64,000 bases of DNA from Comamonas piscis (GTDB lineage Bacteria; Pseudomonadota; Gammaproteobacteria; Burkholderiales; Burkholderiaceae_C). The notes below the pieces were generated by a model, which searched no databases, was not told the origin of the DNA, and saw nothing but the letters and a program-made list of their open reading frames with translations. This document shows, in pieces, positions 26,052 to 34,995 of the stretch (position 1 is the stretch's first letter; every line of letters starts with the position of its first letter). The stretch covers positions 1,302,001-1,366,000 of the forward strand of contig NZ_CP058554.1 in assembly GCF_014109725.1 (NCBI RefSeq), read 5' to 3'. The translations under genes were made by a program, and so were the position numbers.

Positions 26052-26809
26052 TCATTGTCAGCAACCTCCATAAATCCTATGGCAGCCGCGCCGTGCTGTC
26101 CGGCGTCAGCACCGCCTTCCCTGCCGGGCGCATCACCTCGCTGATCGGCCCCAATGGTGCCGGCAAATCCACCTTGCTGATGATGATCGCCCGCCTGCTG
26201 GCGCCCAGCAGTGGCGAGATCCAGTTGGACGGCCGCAGCATTGCCACCATCTCGGTGGCGCACTATGCGCTGCGCATCGCCACCCTGCGCCAGTCGCCCG
26301 GTTTTCAGATGCGCTTGACGGTCGAAGAGCTGGTCGGCTTTGGCCGCTTTCCGCACCACCGGGGCACGTTGACGAGCAAAGACCAGCAAGCCGTCGATGA
26401 GGCCATCGCGTTCCTGTCGCTGGAGCCGCTGCGCCACGCCTATATCGACGAGATCAGTGGCGGCCAGCGGCAGATGGCCTTTTTGGCGATGACCATTGCC
26501 CAGCAGACCGATGTGCTGCTGCTCGACGAGCCGCTGAACAACCTGGACATGAAGCATGCCGTGCAGATCATGCGCGCGCTGCGCAGGCTTTGCGACGAGG
26601 CCGGCCGCACGGTGATTCTGGTCATCCACGACATCAACTTTGCTGCCAATTACTCTGACCACATCGTCGCGCTCAAAGGCGGAATGCTGTGCTTCAGCGG
26701 GCCTATCGACACCGTCATCTCCGAAGCCAATCTGTCGCAGCTGTTCGAGCTGCGGTTTGACATCAGCCGCACCGCGCAGGGATGCCTGTGCAACTACTTC
26801 AAGACCTAG
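26048..26809 (+). CDS. Iron-siderophore ABC transporter ATPase (FatE/CeuD-like)
   Basis: A 253-residue ATPase: Walker A GPNGAGKST, Q-loop (TLRQSPGFQMRLTVEELVGFGR), signature ISGGQRQMAFLAM, Walker B VLLLDEPLNNLD and H-loop VIHDINFA. Start ATG 26048 overlaps the permease stop. It energises the permease pair. The order permease-permease-ATPase-binding protein is that of the fat/ceu/vct group. Confidence 0.92.
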   Translation: MIIVSNLHKSYGSRAVLSGVSTAFPAGRITSLIGPNGAGKSTLLMMIARLLAPSSGEIQLDGRSIATISVAHYALRIATLRQSPGFQMRLTVEELVGFGRFPHHRGTLTSKDQQAVDEAIAFLSLEPLRHAYIDEISGGQRQMAFLAMTIAQQTDVLLLDEPLNNLDMKHAVQIMRALRRLCDEAGRTVILVIHDINFAANYSDHIVALKGGMLCFSGPIDTVISEANLSQLFELRFDISRTAQGCLCNYFKT

Positions 26810-26821
26810 GAAACCTTTGCC

Positions 26822-27862
26822 ATGCCACGCTCCCGCACCTGCACCCACACCTGCAGCCGCACCTTTCTGCGGCCCCTGTCTACGGCCATCGCCGCAGCCG
26901 CCGCTGTCACCATCGCCCTGGCCCTGAGCGGCTGCGACCGCGCATCCAGCTCGGCCGCCGATGCACCATCTGCCAGCTCCGCCGCCAGCAGCCCGCCGGC
27001 CGCCGCGCCCATCACCGTGCAGCACCAGCTGGGCAGCACCGTCATCCCCCGCACCCCGCAGCGGGTGGCTGCGCTGGAGATGAACGAGGCTGATTTCCTC
27101 GACCAGCTCGGCGTGCCGATTGCCGGCATGGTCAAGGACTATGTGCCGCACTTTCTGGCCAAGTACAAAGCCGATGAGACTGTGCAAGACCTGGGCGCCA
27201 TCGTGCAGCCCAACCTGGAACGCGTGCATGCCTTGAAGCCCGACCTGATCCTGATCACCCCCTTGCAGGCCAACCACTACCAGGCGCTAAGCGAGATCGC
27301 GCCCACCATCCACTTGGATGTCGATTTCAAGGACAGCCATGCCAGGCATATTGCGGTCGTCAAAGAGCATCTGCTGACCCTGGGCCGCATCTTTGACAAA
27401 GAGGCGCTGGCCGCACAAAAGGTGGCCGCATTGGATGCCAAGCTGGCGCAGGCCCGCCAGCGCATCGGTGGCAGCAACGACAAGGCCTTGATCGTGTTGC
27501 ACAACAACGGCGCCTTCAGCTCCTTCGGCCCGCAGTCGCGCTACGGCTTTGTGTTCAGCGATCTGGGCGTCAAGCCCGCCAGCACCGATGCCGAGGGCAG
27601 CCTGCATGGCCAGCCCATCTCCAGCGAGTTCATCCAGCAGGCCAACCCCGACATCCTCTATGTGGTGGACCGCACTGCCGTCATGGAGCGCCACGCGGTG
27701 ATGACTGCGGACCAGCTGGCCAACCCCTTGTTGCGCGAGACCAAGGCCTGGAAGAGCGGCCGCGTCGTCTTTGTCGACGCCGACGCCTGGTACACCACCG
27801 GCGCCAGTCCCACCTCGCTCAGCTTGCTGATTGATGACGTGCTGCGCGGCTACCCGGGCTGA
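26822..27862 (+). CDS. Siderophore-binding lipoprotein (FatB/CeuE-like)
   Basis: A 346-residue class III periplasmic binding protein. Lipobox LSGC with Cys38 after a hydrophobic segment, then a Ser/Ala/Pro-rich linker. The binding domain starts ITVQHQLGSTVIPRTPQRVAALEMNEADFLDQLG and contains LEPD-like LKPDLILITP and the late FVDADAWYTTGASPTSL segment. It delivers ferric siderophore in the periplasm to the permease pair. The gene is 12 bp after the ATPase. Confidence 0.9.
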   Translation: MPRSRTCTHTCSRTFLRPLSTAIAAAAAVTIALALSGCDRASSSAADAPSASSAASSPPAAAPITVQHQLGSTVIPRTPQRVAALEMNEADFLDQLGVPIAGMVKDYVPHFLAKYKADETVQDLGAIVQPNLERVHALKPDLILITPLQANHYQALSEIAPTIHLDVDFKDSHARHIAVVKEHLLTLGRIFDKEALAAQKVAALDAKLAQARQRIGGSNDKALIVLHNNGAFSSFGPQSRYGFVFSDLGVKPASTDAEGSLHGQPISSEFIQQANPDILYVVDRTAVMERHAVMTADQLANPLLRETKAWKSGRVVFVDADAWYTTGASPTSLSLLIDDVLRGYPG

Positions 27863-28037
27863 CCGCCCGTCAGCTACCAGCTTCAGCTTCTCCTTTCCCT
27901 CCCGTTGTAGCCAGGTTCCGACCCAGCCAAAAAACCTCCAGGCGCATTGCGCTGGGCACCGCCGTGCGCCAAGCACCGGCGCCCGCCTGCGCGCCGCCCT
28001 TGCTTTTTCTGCATCCATAACATCTAAGGAACCAGGC

Positions 28038-30308
28038 ATGTCTCAACGCCTTCAACCCCAGCACCGTCCCGCCCGCGCTTTGCGCAGCGCACGGCCCGCC
28101 GCGCAGCTTGCAGCACCTTTCCCTCTGCGCCGCAGCGCGCTCAACCCCCTCAGCCCCCAGGTGCTGCTGGGCCTGACCATTGGCGCCATGCTGGTCGCAG
28201 CGCCGCTGGCCAACGCGCAAACCAGCAGCGCGGCAGAGCCGGCAGCAACGGCAGACAACGCCGTCACCCTGGCACCCATCACCGTGCAAGAAAAAGCCGC
28301 CCAGGTTGCAGCGCCCTACGCCGGCGGCCAGGTCACCACCGGCGGCCGCGTGGGCCTGCTGGGCGACAAAGACTTCATGGAGACGCCGTTCAGCACCATC
28401 GGCTACACCGAGAAGTACATCGAAGACCGCCAGGCGCAGAACATCACCGACGTGATTGCCGCGACCGACCCGACGGTGTTCAGCAATGGCGTATCGGGCG
28501 CCTGGGCCGAGAACTATTCGATCCGGGGCTTCTCGTCCAGCTCCACCGACATGACCTTTGGCGGCCTCTACGGCATGGCGCCGTACTACCGCACCTCGCC
28601 CGAGATGTTTGAGCGCATCGAAGTGCTCAAGGGCCCATCGGCGCTGCTCAACGGCATGCCGCCGGGCGGCTCGGTGGGCGGTGCCGTCAACCTGGTGCCC
28701 AAGCGCGCCGGCAACGATCCGCTGACCCGCTTTACCACCACCTACATGTCGGATTCGCAGTTTGGCGGCCACCTGGACATGGGCCGCCGCTTTGGCGACC
28801 GCCAGCAGCTGGGCGTGCGCTTCAACGGCGTCTACCGCGATGGCGATGGCTCCATCCAGGACCAGCAAAAGAAGGTGCAGCTCGCATCGCTGGCGCTGGA
28901 TTGGCGCGGCGACCGCGCCCGCCTGTCGGCCGACTTCTATGCCAGCGACGACCGGGTCAACGGCGTCAACCGGGGCATCAGCCTGTCGCCCGGCTTGCCC
29001 ATCCCCAAGGTGCCCAAGGGCGATACCTTGCTGAACCCCGATTGGTCCACCGTGCGTACCAAGGACAAGGCCGCCATCCTGCGCGGCGAGTACGACCTGA
29101 ACGACCAGGTCATGGCCTATGCCGCCTTTGGCATGAACAAGACCGACTACCAGTACAACGGGGCGATGTCGGCCCTGGTGCTGAACACCGCAGGCGACTT
29201 CCGCACCACGATGGGCCAGCTCGCCTTTGATGTCAAAAAGCAGTCGGGCGAGGTCGGCATCAAGGGCCGCACCCAGACCGGCGCCGTGGGCCACCAGTGG
29301 GCCATCAATGCCACGCACTACGCCCATAAGCAAGACGACTACGGCCGCCGCAGCGTGCCCGGCGCCGACTGGACCACCAACCTCTACAACCCCGTCTGGG
29401 GCCCGGTGGCCGACATCGTGCGGCCCCACATCATGCACACCGAGGTGCGCCTGGCCAGCTATGGCATCGCCGATACCTTGTCGATGGCGCAAGACCGCGT
29501 GCAACTCACCCTGGGCGTGCGCCGCCAGCAGGTCGTCAGCGACAGCTACGACATCAACACCGGCGCGCGCACCTCGCGCTATGACGAAAGCGCCACCTCG
29601 CCCGCCGCTGCGCTGCTGGTCAAGGCCAGCGACAACCTCTCGCTCTACGCCAACTACATCGAAGGCCTGAGCCAGGGCGCCACCGCACCGATGACCGCCG
29701 CCAACGCCGGCGAAGTGTTTGCCCCCTACAAGAGCAAGCAAAAGGAGATGGGCCTCAAGCTCGACCTGGGCGACTTCGCCCACACCGTCAGCGTGTTTGA
29801 AATCACCCGGCCCAGCAGCTATACCGACCCTGTCACCAACGTCTACTCCTTCGGCGGCGAGCAACGCAACCGTGGCATTGAGTGGAGCTTCTTCGGCAAC
29901 GCCATGCACGGCCTGCGCCTGATGGGCGGCGTGGCCTACACTGCGCCCAAGCTGACGCAAACTGCTGGCGGCGTCAACCAAGGCAAGCTCGCCACCGGAA
30001 CGCCCAAGTGGCAGGGCAAGCTGGGTGCGGAGTGGGATGTCCCCGGCGTGCAAGGCCTGGCCCTCAACGCCAATGCCACCGCCGTATCCCGCCAGTACAT
30101 CAGCGCCGACAACAGCCTCTGGGCCGCCGGCCGCACCACCTATGACCTGGGCGCCCGCTACAGCACCAAGGTGGCCGACAAGCCCGTCACTTTGCGGGCG
30201 TCTGTTCTGAATGCGACCAACAAGTCGTACTGGGGCATGCCTCAGCTGTCCAGCCTGGCGCTGGGCGCGCCGCGTACTTTTGCGTTGTCGGCGTCGGTGG
30301 ATTTTTAA
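28038..30308 (+). CDS. TonB-dependent ferric-siderophore receptor of the import operon
   Basis: A 756-residue outer-membrane receptor with a long basic leader and signal peptide ending near ANAQTSS. A TonB-box-like TLAPITVQE is followed by a plug with QAQNITDVIAATDPTVFS, YSIRGFSSSSTDMTFGG and FERIEVLKGPSALLNGMPPGGSVGGAVNLVPKRA; the barrel ends LSASVDF with the terminal Phe needed for Bam recognition. ATG 28038 has an AAGGA site; the frame is open upstream to 27831 but runs into the binding-protein gene. It completes the operon, taking the ferric complex across the outer membrane. The ligand is unknown. Confidence 0.9.
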   Translation: MSQRLQPQHRPARALRSARPAAQLAAPFPLRRSALNPLSPQVLLGLTIGAMLVAAPLANAQTSSAAEPAATADNAVTLAPITVQEKAAQVAAPYAGGQVTTGGRVGLLGDKDFMETPFSTIGYTEKYIEDRQAQNITDVIAATDPTVFSNGVSGAWAENYSIRGFSSSSTDMTFGGLYGMAPYYRTSPEMFERIEVLKGPSALLNGMPPGGSVGGAVNLVPKRAGNDPLTRFTTTYMSDSQFGGHLDMGRRFGDRQQLGVRFNGVYRDGDGSIQDQQKKVQLASLALDWRGDRARLSADFYASDDRVNGVNRGISLSPGLPIPKVPKGDTLLNPDWSTVRTKDKAAILRGEYDLNDQVMAYAAFGMNKTDYQYNGAMSALVLNTAGDFRTTMGQLAFDVKKQSGEVGIKGRTQTGAVGHQWAINATHYAHKQDDYGRRSVPGADWTTNLYNPVWGPVADIVRPHIMHTEVRLASYGIADTLSMAQDRVQLTLGVRRQQVVSDSYDINTGARTSRYDESATSPAAALLVKASDNLSLYANYIEGLSQGATAPMTAANAGEVFAPYKSKQKEMGLKLDLGDFAHTVSVFEITRPSSYTDPVTNVYSFGGEQRNRGIEWSFFGNAMHGLRLMGGVAYTAPKLTQTAGGVNQGKLATGTPKWQGKLGAEWDVPGVQGLALNANATAVSRQYISADNSLWAAGRTTYDLGARYSTKVADKPVTLRASVLNATNKSYWGMPQLSSLALGAPRTFALSASVDF

Positions 30309-30315
30309 TTAAGTC

Positions 30316-30465
30316 AGAGCCGCTAACACGACCCAGCAAACCGAAGGTTTGCGTTGAGGCTGGGCGCCCCCGACAAGGCATCAAGCCGCAGACAGTACAG
30401 GCGTACGGCAAGGCTTGAGGCGGCCGGCTAGGCAACGACGTATCAAGGGTTGTGTTTGCGGCTCT
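30316..30465. repeat. Structured 150-bp intergenic element with 19-nt closing stem
   Basis: The left arm AGAGCCGCTAACACGACCC (30316-30334) pairs with the right arm at 30447-30465 (17 of 19 positions). Inside are GCAAACC-GAA-GGTTTGC (30336-30352, perfect 7-bp stem with a 3-base loop) and TCAAGCC / GGCTTGA (30382-30388 and 30412-30418) with GTAC/GTAC in its loop. It starts eight bases after the TonB receptor stop, so it could also end transcription. It has the look of a dispersed REP/BIME- or MITE-type element of Comamonadaceae; this is from memory and unchecked. Confidence 0.6.
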
Positions 30466-31604
30466 TAGTAGCTAGCCTGCTACAGCGCCTGCCGCTGCGG
30501 TGGGGGTGGTGAGTAGGCCCAGGTTGCTGCTGCCGTTGGCAGGGGTGATCTGGGCTTTTTTTGTTGGGTTAGCCTTGTTTGAAGCGCGCTGATGCTGTCA
30601 ACGCGATGCACTGTGCAGACGCAAAAAAACATGCCCTTGGCATGTGTGTAGATAGAGAGATCAGGGGAGGGTGGACAGAAGGCCTGCTGGTGCTGACTCG
30701 CCAAACATTGGCAGGGCAGAGCAAAGGCGCTGTCAGAGACTGGATCGCTGCGCTGCAATGGCGCTATCGAAGCCGGTGTTCATCGCAAAAAAATGCGTGG
30801 CTAGTGTGAACCATTGGCTGGCAAAAACGACTTCCGGACAGTTCCGGTAAGTCGCCCCACGATGAACCTTGGAGTAGCCGCAATTGCTACGCCATGGGTG
30901 CAGTATACGCTCAATTGAGAATCATTCGCAAATAAGCTTTGGGGTTGTGGGGGATTGAGGTGGTGAGCGATGAAGAACCGTAAATCGCAATTCTTGGAGT
31001 TTGCAGATGTAAGAAGACCTACCGGGGCGTTGACGAGGCACTGAAGCAGGTATTGAGTTGCCAGTTGGCGAAGCTAGTTCTTTGATAGTCGTTTTAGGCT
31101 GATTGCATTCGGTCAACCAAGCACACTCAATGACTAAAGGCACCTAAAGCTGTCTTCGCGGTGAATCTGCTTAGCACGTCTGCTCTACAACCGGAAGCGG
31201 TCTTATGAAGTGGATTCTAACCGAGGGATCGGTTTCCCGGAATCTGAAGTTGCGCTATTGATCCCTAGCTAGTTCACTGTAGAAGGGAAGTTTGTGAGGC
31301 ATACCAGCTCGTCTTGAGTTCGTAGGCAGTTACAGTCGAAGTTTTTGAGCGGATTAGCTTTGAAGAGGCATCCTTATACAATATATAAAACGTTCACTAC
31401 GAGATACATGTGAGATAATAGCTATGCCGACAAAAATACTGGCTGAAATATGTATCTTGAAGGTTAAAAATATGGAGGTTGCAATGATGCGAAGTAAGCA
31501 CTAATTTCACTTTGATTGCAGACGAGATTCCATGGCGCGATATTAGCGATTGGTAGTCGGGAATATATATTGGCAAATTCCTTAAATTACTGGATAAATA
31601 TATT
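30466..31604. other. Intergenic stretch, no supported gene
   Basis: About 1.1 kb without a convincing coding frame on either strand. G+C falls from about 55 % near 30500 to about 35-40 % after 31370. It contains a hairpin around 30829-30853 (GACTTCCGG / CCGGTAAGTC), an orphan Fur-like box at 30913-30931 and several short A/T-rich promoter-like stretches just before the gene at 31605. The 30579-30809 open frame lacks protein-like composition and was not called. Confidence 0.6.
30913..30931. promoter_or_regulatory. Orphan Fur-box-like site
   Basis: AATTGAGAATCATTCGCAA contains GAGAAT-C-ATTCGC, close to the GATAAT-C-ATTATC half of a Fur box, with a weaker upstream hexamer. No iron-related gene starts within several hundred bases in either direction, so its target appears to have been lost or displaced. 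Confidence 0.55.
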
Positions 31605-32369
31605 ATGAGAGCAATATTGCGAAGGTGTGAATCAGAGGATTTGGAATATATTTCTCGAGTTTTGGATAATTATTTATCATTGACAAATGACTCGCGGCGC
31701 AAAGAATTGCTCAGCCAAGCTCAGTCTAATGCTACTGCAAAAGAAGCATTGATCGAATTACTGGATAAACAAATTCGTTATTTCGGTTCTTCTGATTTTG
31801 CCTATCTTGCAAGGTCGATTTTCGATGGCGATGGCGGAATACCAGCAAATGAGCTTATTACTGATGTATGTGAAAAATCCAAAGTTAAGGTTAAATTGGG
31901 TGGCTCCGTGGAGTCGCGCTTAGAAAAGCTTGTAACATCGGTCGTAGAAAAAGAGCTGCTGAGTAAGTCGCCTGAAGATCTTGCTAAAGAATTTGAAGAA
32001 ATGGGTGTTGAAAAAATAGACCGCGATACGGTCATGGAACATCTGAAGAGCAATGGCGCGATTGCGATTCTTCCAATTATTTTTCAAATTCTTGGCCCTA
32101 AAGTTGCCTTGGGGATTATCGAGGCAATCATTGTTAGTATAATAGCTAAAATTATCGGTCGCGAAGCGGCTAAAGCTCTCATAAAAGAGTTGGTAAAACG
32201 CAATCCGTGGCTCAATGCTTTGGGTCCCTGGATGTGGGGAGTATCTGCCGCATGGCTTGCTTTTGACGTGCAAGGACCCGCGTATCGTAAAACTGTTCCC
32301 ATCTGTCTATACCTCGGTGTGGTCGCGCTGCGCGACGGACCAGAGACGTCAACTGCTGACTTCGCTTAG
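31605..32369 (+). CDS. YaaW-family (UPF0174-like) protein
   Basis: A 254-residue protein. N-terminal part: SEDLEYISRVLDNYLSL, then IRYFGSSDFAYLARSIFDGDGGIPANELITDVCEKSKVKVK and an amphipathic middle with LEKLVTSVVEKELL. After that comes a hydrophobic stretch (about 155-190, IAILPIIFQILGPKVALGIIEAIIVSIIAKIIG) and the closing GPAYRKTVPICLYLGVVALR. The order IrxFGGDSxxNxxRG and the terminal AYRxTxPxxLxIxxLR fit E. coli YaaW, a family of unknown function often found in accessory regions. The hydrophobic segment could insert in membranes. The gene is AT-rich compared with the flanks and has no good Shine-Dalgarno, consistent with horizontal acquisition. Confidence 0.75.
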   Translation: MRAILRRCESEDLEYISRVLDNYLSLTNDSRRKELLSQAQSNATAKEALIELLDKQIRYFGSSDFAYLARSIFDGDGGIPANELITDVCEKSKVKVKLGGSVESRLEKLVTSVVEKELLSKSPEDLAKEFEEMGVEKIDRDTVMEHLKSNGAIAILPIIFQILGPKVALGIIEAIIVSIIAKIIGREAAKALIKELVKRNPWLNALGPWMWGVSAAWLAFDVQGPAYRKTVPICLYLGVVALRDGPETSTADFA

Positions 32370-32834
32370 ATAAATAACTGAAGTAATATTGACATATAAG
32401 GTCTAGTGCAATAAAAAATTATTTTAAAGCTCAATGGGCGCTTTCAATGGTAGTGAGATTTTGGGCGATAGCACTATTTGAGATTGCTTTGCATTTCTAA
32501 CAAATGGAGTGATGGCATGGGTTGTTAAATGGAGTAACTCCCAACTCTGGCCGCAGCTGCTATAACCGAATGCAGCATCGCTGTCGGTTCTCTGAGAGCT
32601 TTAACTTTCTCGCTGAGGTTTGAACTCGGAGCTGGTTCGAGGTCATCGTCCCGGCGGTGGGCTCACCTGTCGCCTGTTGATGTGGCTGCAGATGGGGAGG
32701 CTATTGCACCGGGTAAATTCGAAGGTTGGATAATGGCAATCGGCCAAGGGTCGTCACTAATGGATGACATTCGAAGTTAGACATGAGAGGCGGTGCAAAG
32801 ATGTAGCCCTTTTCACGTCCTGTCCATGGAATGA
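32370..32834. other. Intergenic stretch, no supported gene
   Basis: 465 bases between the YaaW-family gene (plus) and the end of the minus-strand pair. No long frame with protein-like composition. Base composition shifts from AT-rich (32370-32530) to about 55 % G+C (32560-32800), suggesting two different origins joined here; the GC-richer part may be a decayed fragment of an older gene. Confidence 0.5.
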
Positions 32835-33389
32835 TTAGCTATTGGCGGCAACGATCACGTAGGGTGTTACTACGAATGCTTGGATATCGGGAAGTGGATA
32901 GAGGACCTTGCAAAGCATGTGAACGGGCATTTGAATGAACCGTTGCAATGCTGGAGAGATGATCTCAAGTGCCTCAAGGTTAGACAAGAAATACTGATTC
33001 TTTGGAAGCAATGAATAGCTTATCTCTCCCGCTTTCACCTCAAAAAAAACGTTTAATGATCTCTCAGAGTTTTCTTGCTCACCCCATCTGCCAATGGTAA
33101 AAGCGCCTTGCACCCATAAAGTCGTGGGTTTCGTTCCCGGCTGAAAGTCAGGCGAATGTTCCGAATACTTATCGAGTAGCTTTGCTACCTCCTTGAACAT
33201 GCCCTGAGCTGACGCAGTGTACTGCTTCGTTACTTCGCTATTCAACCCTGACTTTAGGAAAGAAATGCCTGCTTCGGCGTTAATTCCTTCCTTTCTAGAT
33301 ATGACTGTTCGAGACGCTATGCCTGTTTTAGACTCGTATATATCAGACAGAAATTCCAGATCAAGATAGAGAACGTCTTCGTAGTTCAC
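32835..33389 (-). CDS. Hypothetical protein, possibly DUF6414-like
   Basis: A 184-residue protein starting at GTG 33389 behind a strong AAAGGAG site seven bases upstream; ATG-started longer frames overlap the upstream gene and look artificial. It opens VNYEDVLYLDLEFLSDIYESKTGIASRT and continues EAGISFLKSGLNSEVTKQYTASAQGMFKEVAKLLDKY. A predicted beta-rich half follows (LWVQGAFTIGRWG, LNVFFEVKAGEISYSLLP) and the end is hydrophobic (YPLPDIQAFVVTPYVIVAA). The opening resembles DUF6414 proteins, but this is a weak recognition. It lies 70 bp downstream of the HEPN-motif gene on the same strand, so the two probably form an operon. Confidence 0.7.
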   Translation of the reverse strand: MNYEDVLYLDLEFLSDIYESKTGIASRTVISRKEGINAEAGISFLKSGLNSEVTKQYTASAQGMFKEVAKLLDKYSEHSPDFQPGTKPTTLWVQGAFTIGRWGEQENSERSLNVFFEVKAGEISYSLLPKNQYFLSNLEALEIISPALQRFIQMPVHMLCKVLYPLPDIQAFVVTPYVIVAANS

Positions 33390-33459
33390 GCGAATGCTCC
33401 TTTGGTATCTAATAAAAAGGCTAAACGACAAACGAAGGCGGGTCGACCTGAGCCATTTG

Positions 33460-34050
33460 TCAGGTAAGTTGGTTGAGAAGGCTCCGTATTGCCTTCCTAT
33501 AGCGAAAGAGCATTGTGATGCCGATAGAAAGCGGCTCACCAACCTTGGGCGGTGGAGCGACGAACGATTTAACAATAGCAATCGATTTTTCATTCCAGAG
33601 ACCTTTGCTGTGGGTAAGTACATTACGGACAGCTACAAGCTCAAGGCACCCGTGCGCAGCCCAATGAAAATCAGAATTTAGCGACTTTTTAAGCTTCTCA
33701 ATTTTTGATTGTGGATAGTCACCAGCAGCCTCATTGCGTTGCTTCAGCACTTCATCCATCATTTCGTCCAAGATGACCACCAGGTCTTGCACAAGCATCT
33801 TGATCAACTGCCGCGAAATATCTGCAAAGTGCGTATTTGGATCACGACGAAATGTGATCCTGTTTTTGCCACCTGGATGGGCCAATAGGATGGAGCTATA
33901 CGAGCAATCTTGTGCAATCCACGTGCTCGATTCCCTAGCTCTGTCATTCAGAGTATGAAGGTCTTCAAAGGAAATATCTTTCGCTAGCGATAGTGAATGA
34001 ATAAGCGTGTATAAGGTGTTTGTCCAAACATTGATCCGTTCCCAGTCCAT
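33460..34050 (-). CDS. HEPN-motif protein (putative RNase-type)
   Basis: A 196-residue helical protein with the HEPN signature R-x4-H: Arg142 and His147 in ELVAVRNVLTHSKG, preceded by the usual long helices (ISRQLIKMLVQDLVVILDEMMDEV at about 78-101). HEPN domains with this motif are frequently metal-independent RNases in toxin-antitoxin, abortive-infection and CRISPR systems, though some are inactive or bind nucleotides. No nucleotidyltransferase (MNT) antitoxin is beside it. The neighbour downstream is the possible DUF6414-like gene. Low G+C and position in an accessory segment suggest transfer. The upstream region is a copy of a repeat also found before 36518. Confidence 0.7.
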   Translation of the reverse strand: MDWERINVWTNTLYTLIHSLSLAKDISFEDLHTLNDRARESSTWIAQDCSYSSILLAHPGGKNRITFRRDPNTHFADISRQLIKMLVQDLVVILDEMMDEVLKQRNEAAGDYPQSKIEKLKKSLNSDFHWAAHGCLELVAVRNVLTHSKGLWNEKSIAIVKSFVAPPPKVGEPLSIGITMLFRYRKAIRSLLNQLT

Positions 34051-34076
34051 AGCGATTTATAAAATTGAGTTGCCTA

Positions 34077-34297
34077 ACGTAATGTTGGCTCGCATCGAGG
34101 ATGCGTGCCAAATATCAGGCTTGAGGTCTAAATTGGCACGTAAAACACGGAAAGAGGTTAGTGGCCTAGCATGATAGCGTGCATGCTGTAAAAATATAGC
34201 ATTAAATTCAGCCATGAAGCCGCATCCTCATTCGTTGCGCCTTACATGATTGCTTGGCTCGATCCTTGAACGAATCCGTTACAAAAACGATATTCTA
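34077..34297. repeat. Diverged direct repeat, copy 1 (upstream of HEPN gene)
   Basis: Aligns in the same orientation and order with 36543-36763: shared blocks CGTAATGT, CGCATC.AG, TAAATTGGCA, AAAAC.CGGAAA and GTTACAAA.AC.ATAT. The two copies are obviously related but well diverged. Both lie just upstream of a minus-strand gene, so each may carry that gene's promoter. Confidence 0.55.
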
Positions 34298-34931
34298 CTC
34301 AATGCTCACGCCTATGTGCAGAGTAGCCCTTATTCATGAGATATCGATGGCCATCGCATTGGCGCGCATGCCAACATCGTAGGTGTAGCTTAGGGCAATG
34401 GCTAGGCTTCGGCAAGACGATTACAAGCACAAAGCGTCAGTTGGACAGCAGCTGTTGGAAATGGGCGGTATCAATGGCTAGAAGGACTTACTGTCAAGCG
34501 CAGGCACGTATCATCAAAAAACGCCTCGTTTTATATCTTCACTTGCTCGCGCATTGCGGCTCTTAGCCACCTACGCCATATATACGGTCCCAAGGACGCA
34601 AAAGCTCAGCGCCGGCCAGCCAACGACAAACAATCCCAACACTACTTCAAAGAAGAACAGCACACAGATCCATATCAGTACAGGCCTGAACTGGCGCGGC
34701 GCATGTTAGTGCACGCGAGAATCATCCTGCTCATTCACTCCAGCGTCGGAGGGATCAAGCACTTCAGCTTCGATACGGCCTCACCCAAGGAAGTTTGACT
34801 TACGGCTTCATCGGTCACGACGAAGCCTTTGTGTTCGTGCTTCATTGCAATGAATCCTTTTCGGTTGATGCATAAACGGAGACTGTCGGGTGACCCGCTT
34901 GCAAGCACTCAGAAGGCGACTGGGGTGAAAA
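34298..34931. other. Intergenic stretch, no supported gene
   Basis: No frame longer than about 75 codons has protein-like composition. A minus-strand mini-frame near 34755-34846 (starting MKHEHKGFVVTDEA) is too short and isolated to call. The stretch is of mixed composition and may contain remnants of decayed genes. Confidence 0.45.
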
Positions 34932-34952
34932 AATAGTCCAATTCAGACTATT
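34932..34952. promoter_or_regulatory. Palindromic operator candidate before XRE pseudogene
   Basis: AATAGTC (34932-34938) and GACTATT (34946-34952) form a perfect 7-bp inverted repeat with a 7-base spacer. A second dyad, AGTCCA (34935) with TGGACT (34960), overlaps it. The location 45 bp before the XRE start is typical of an autoregulatory site. Confidence 0.5.
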
Positions 34953-34995
34953 CCAGAATGGACTTTAACTTGGGCACAGTTTATGTCCACGCAAC

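Noticed and set aside
30579..30809. 76-codon plus-strand frame
   Set aside because: No ribosome site, no protein-like pattern; lies in a repeat-containing intergenic stretch.
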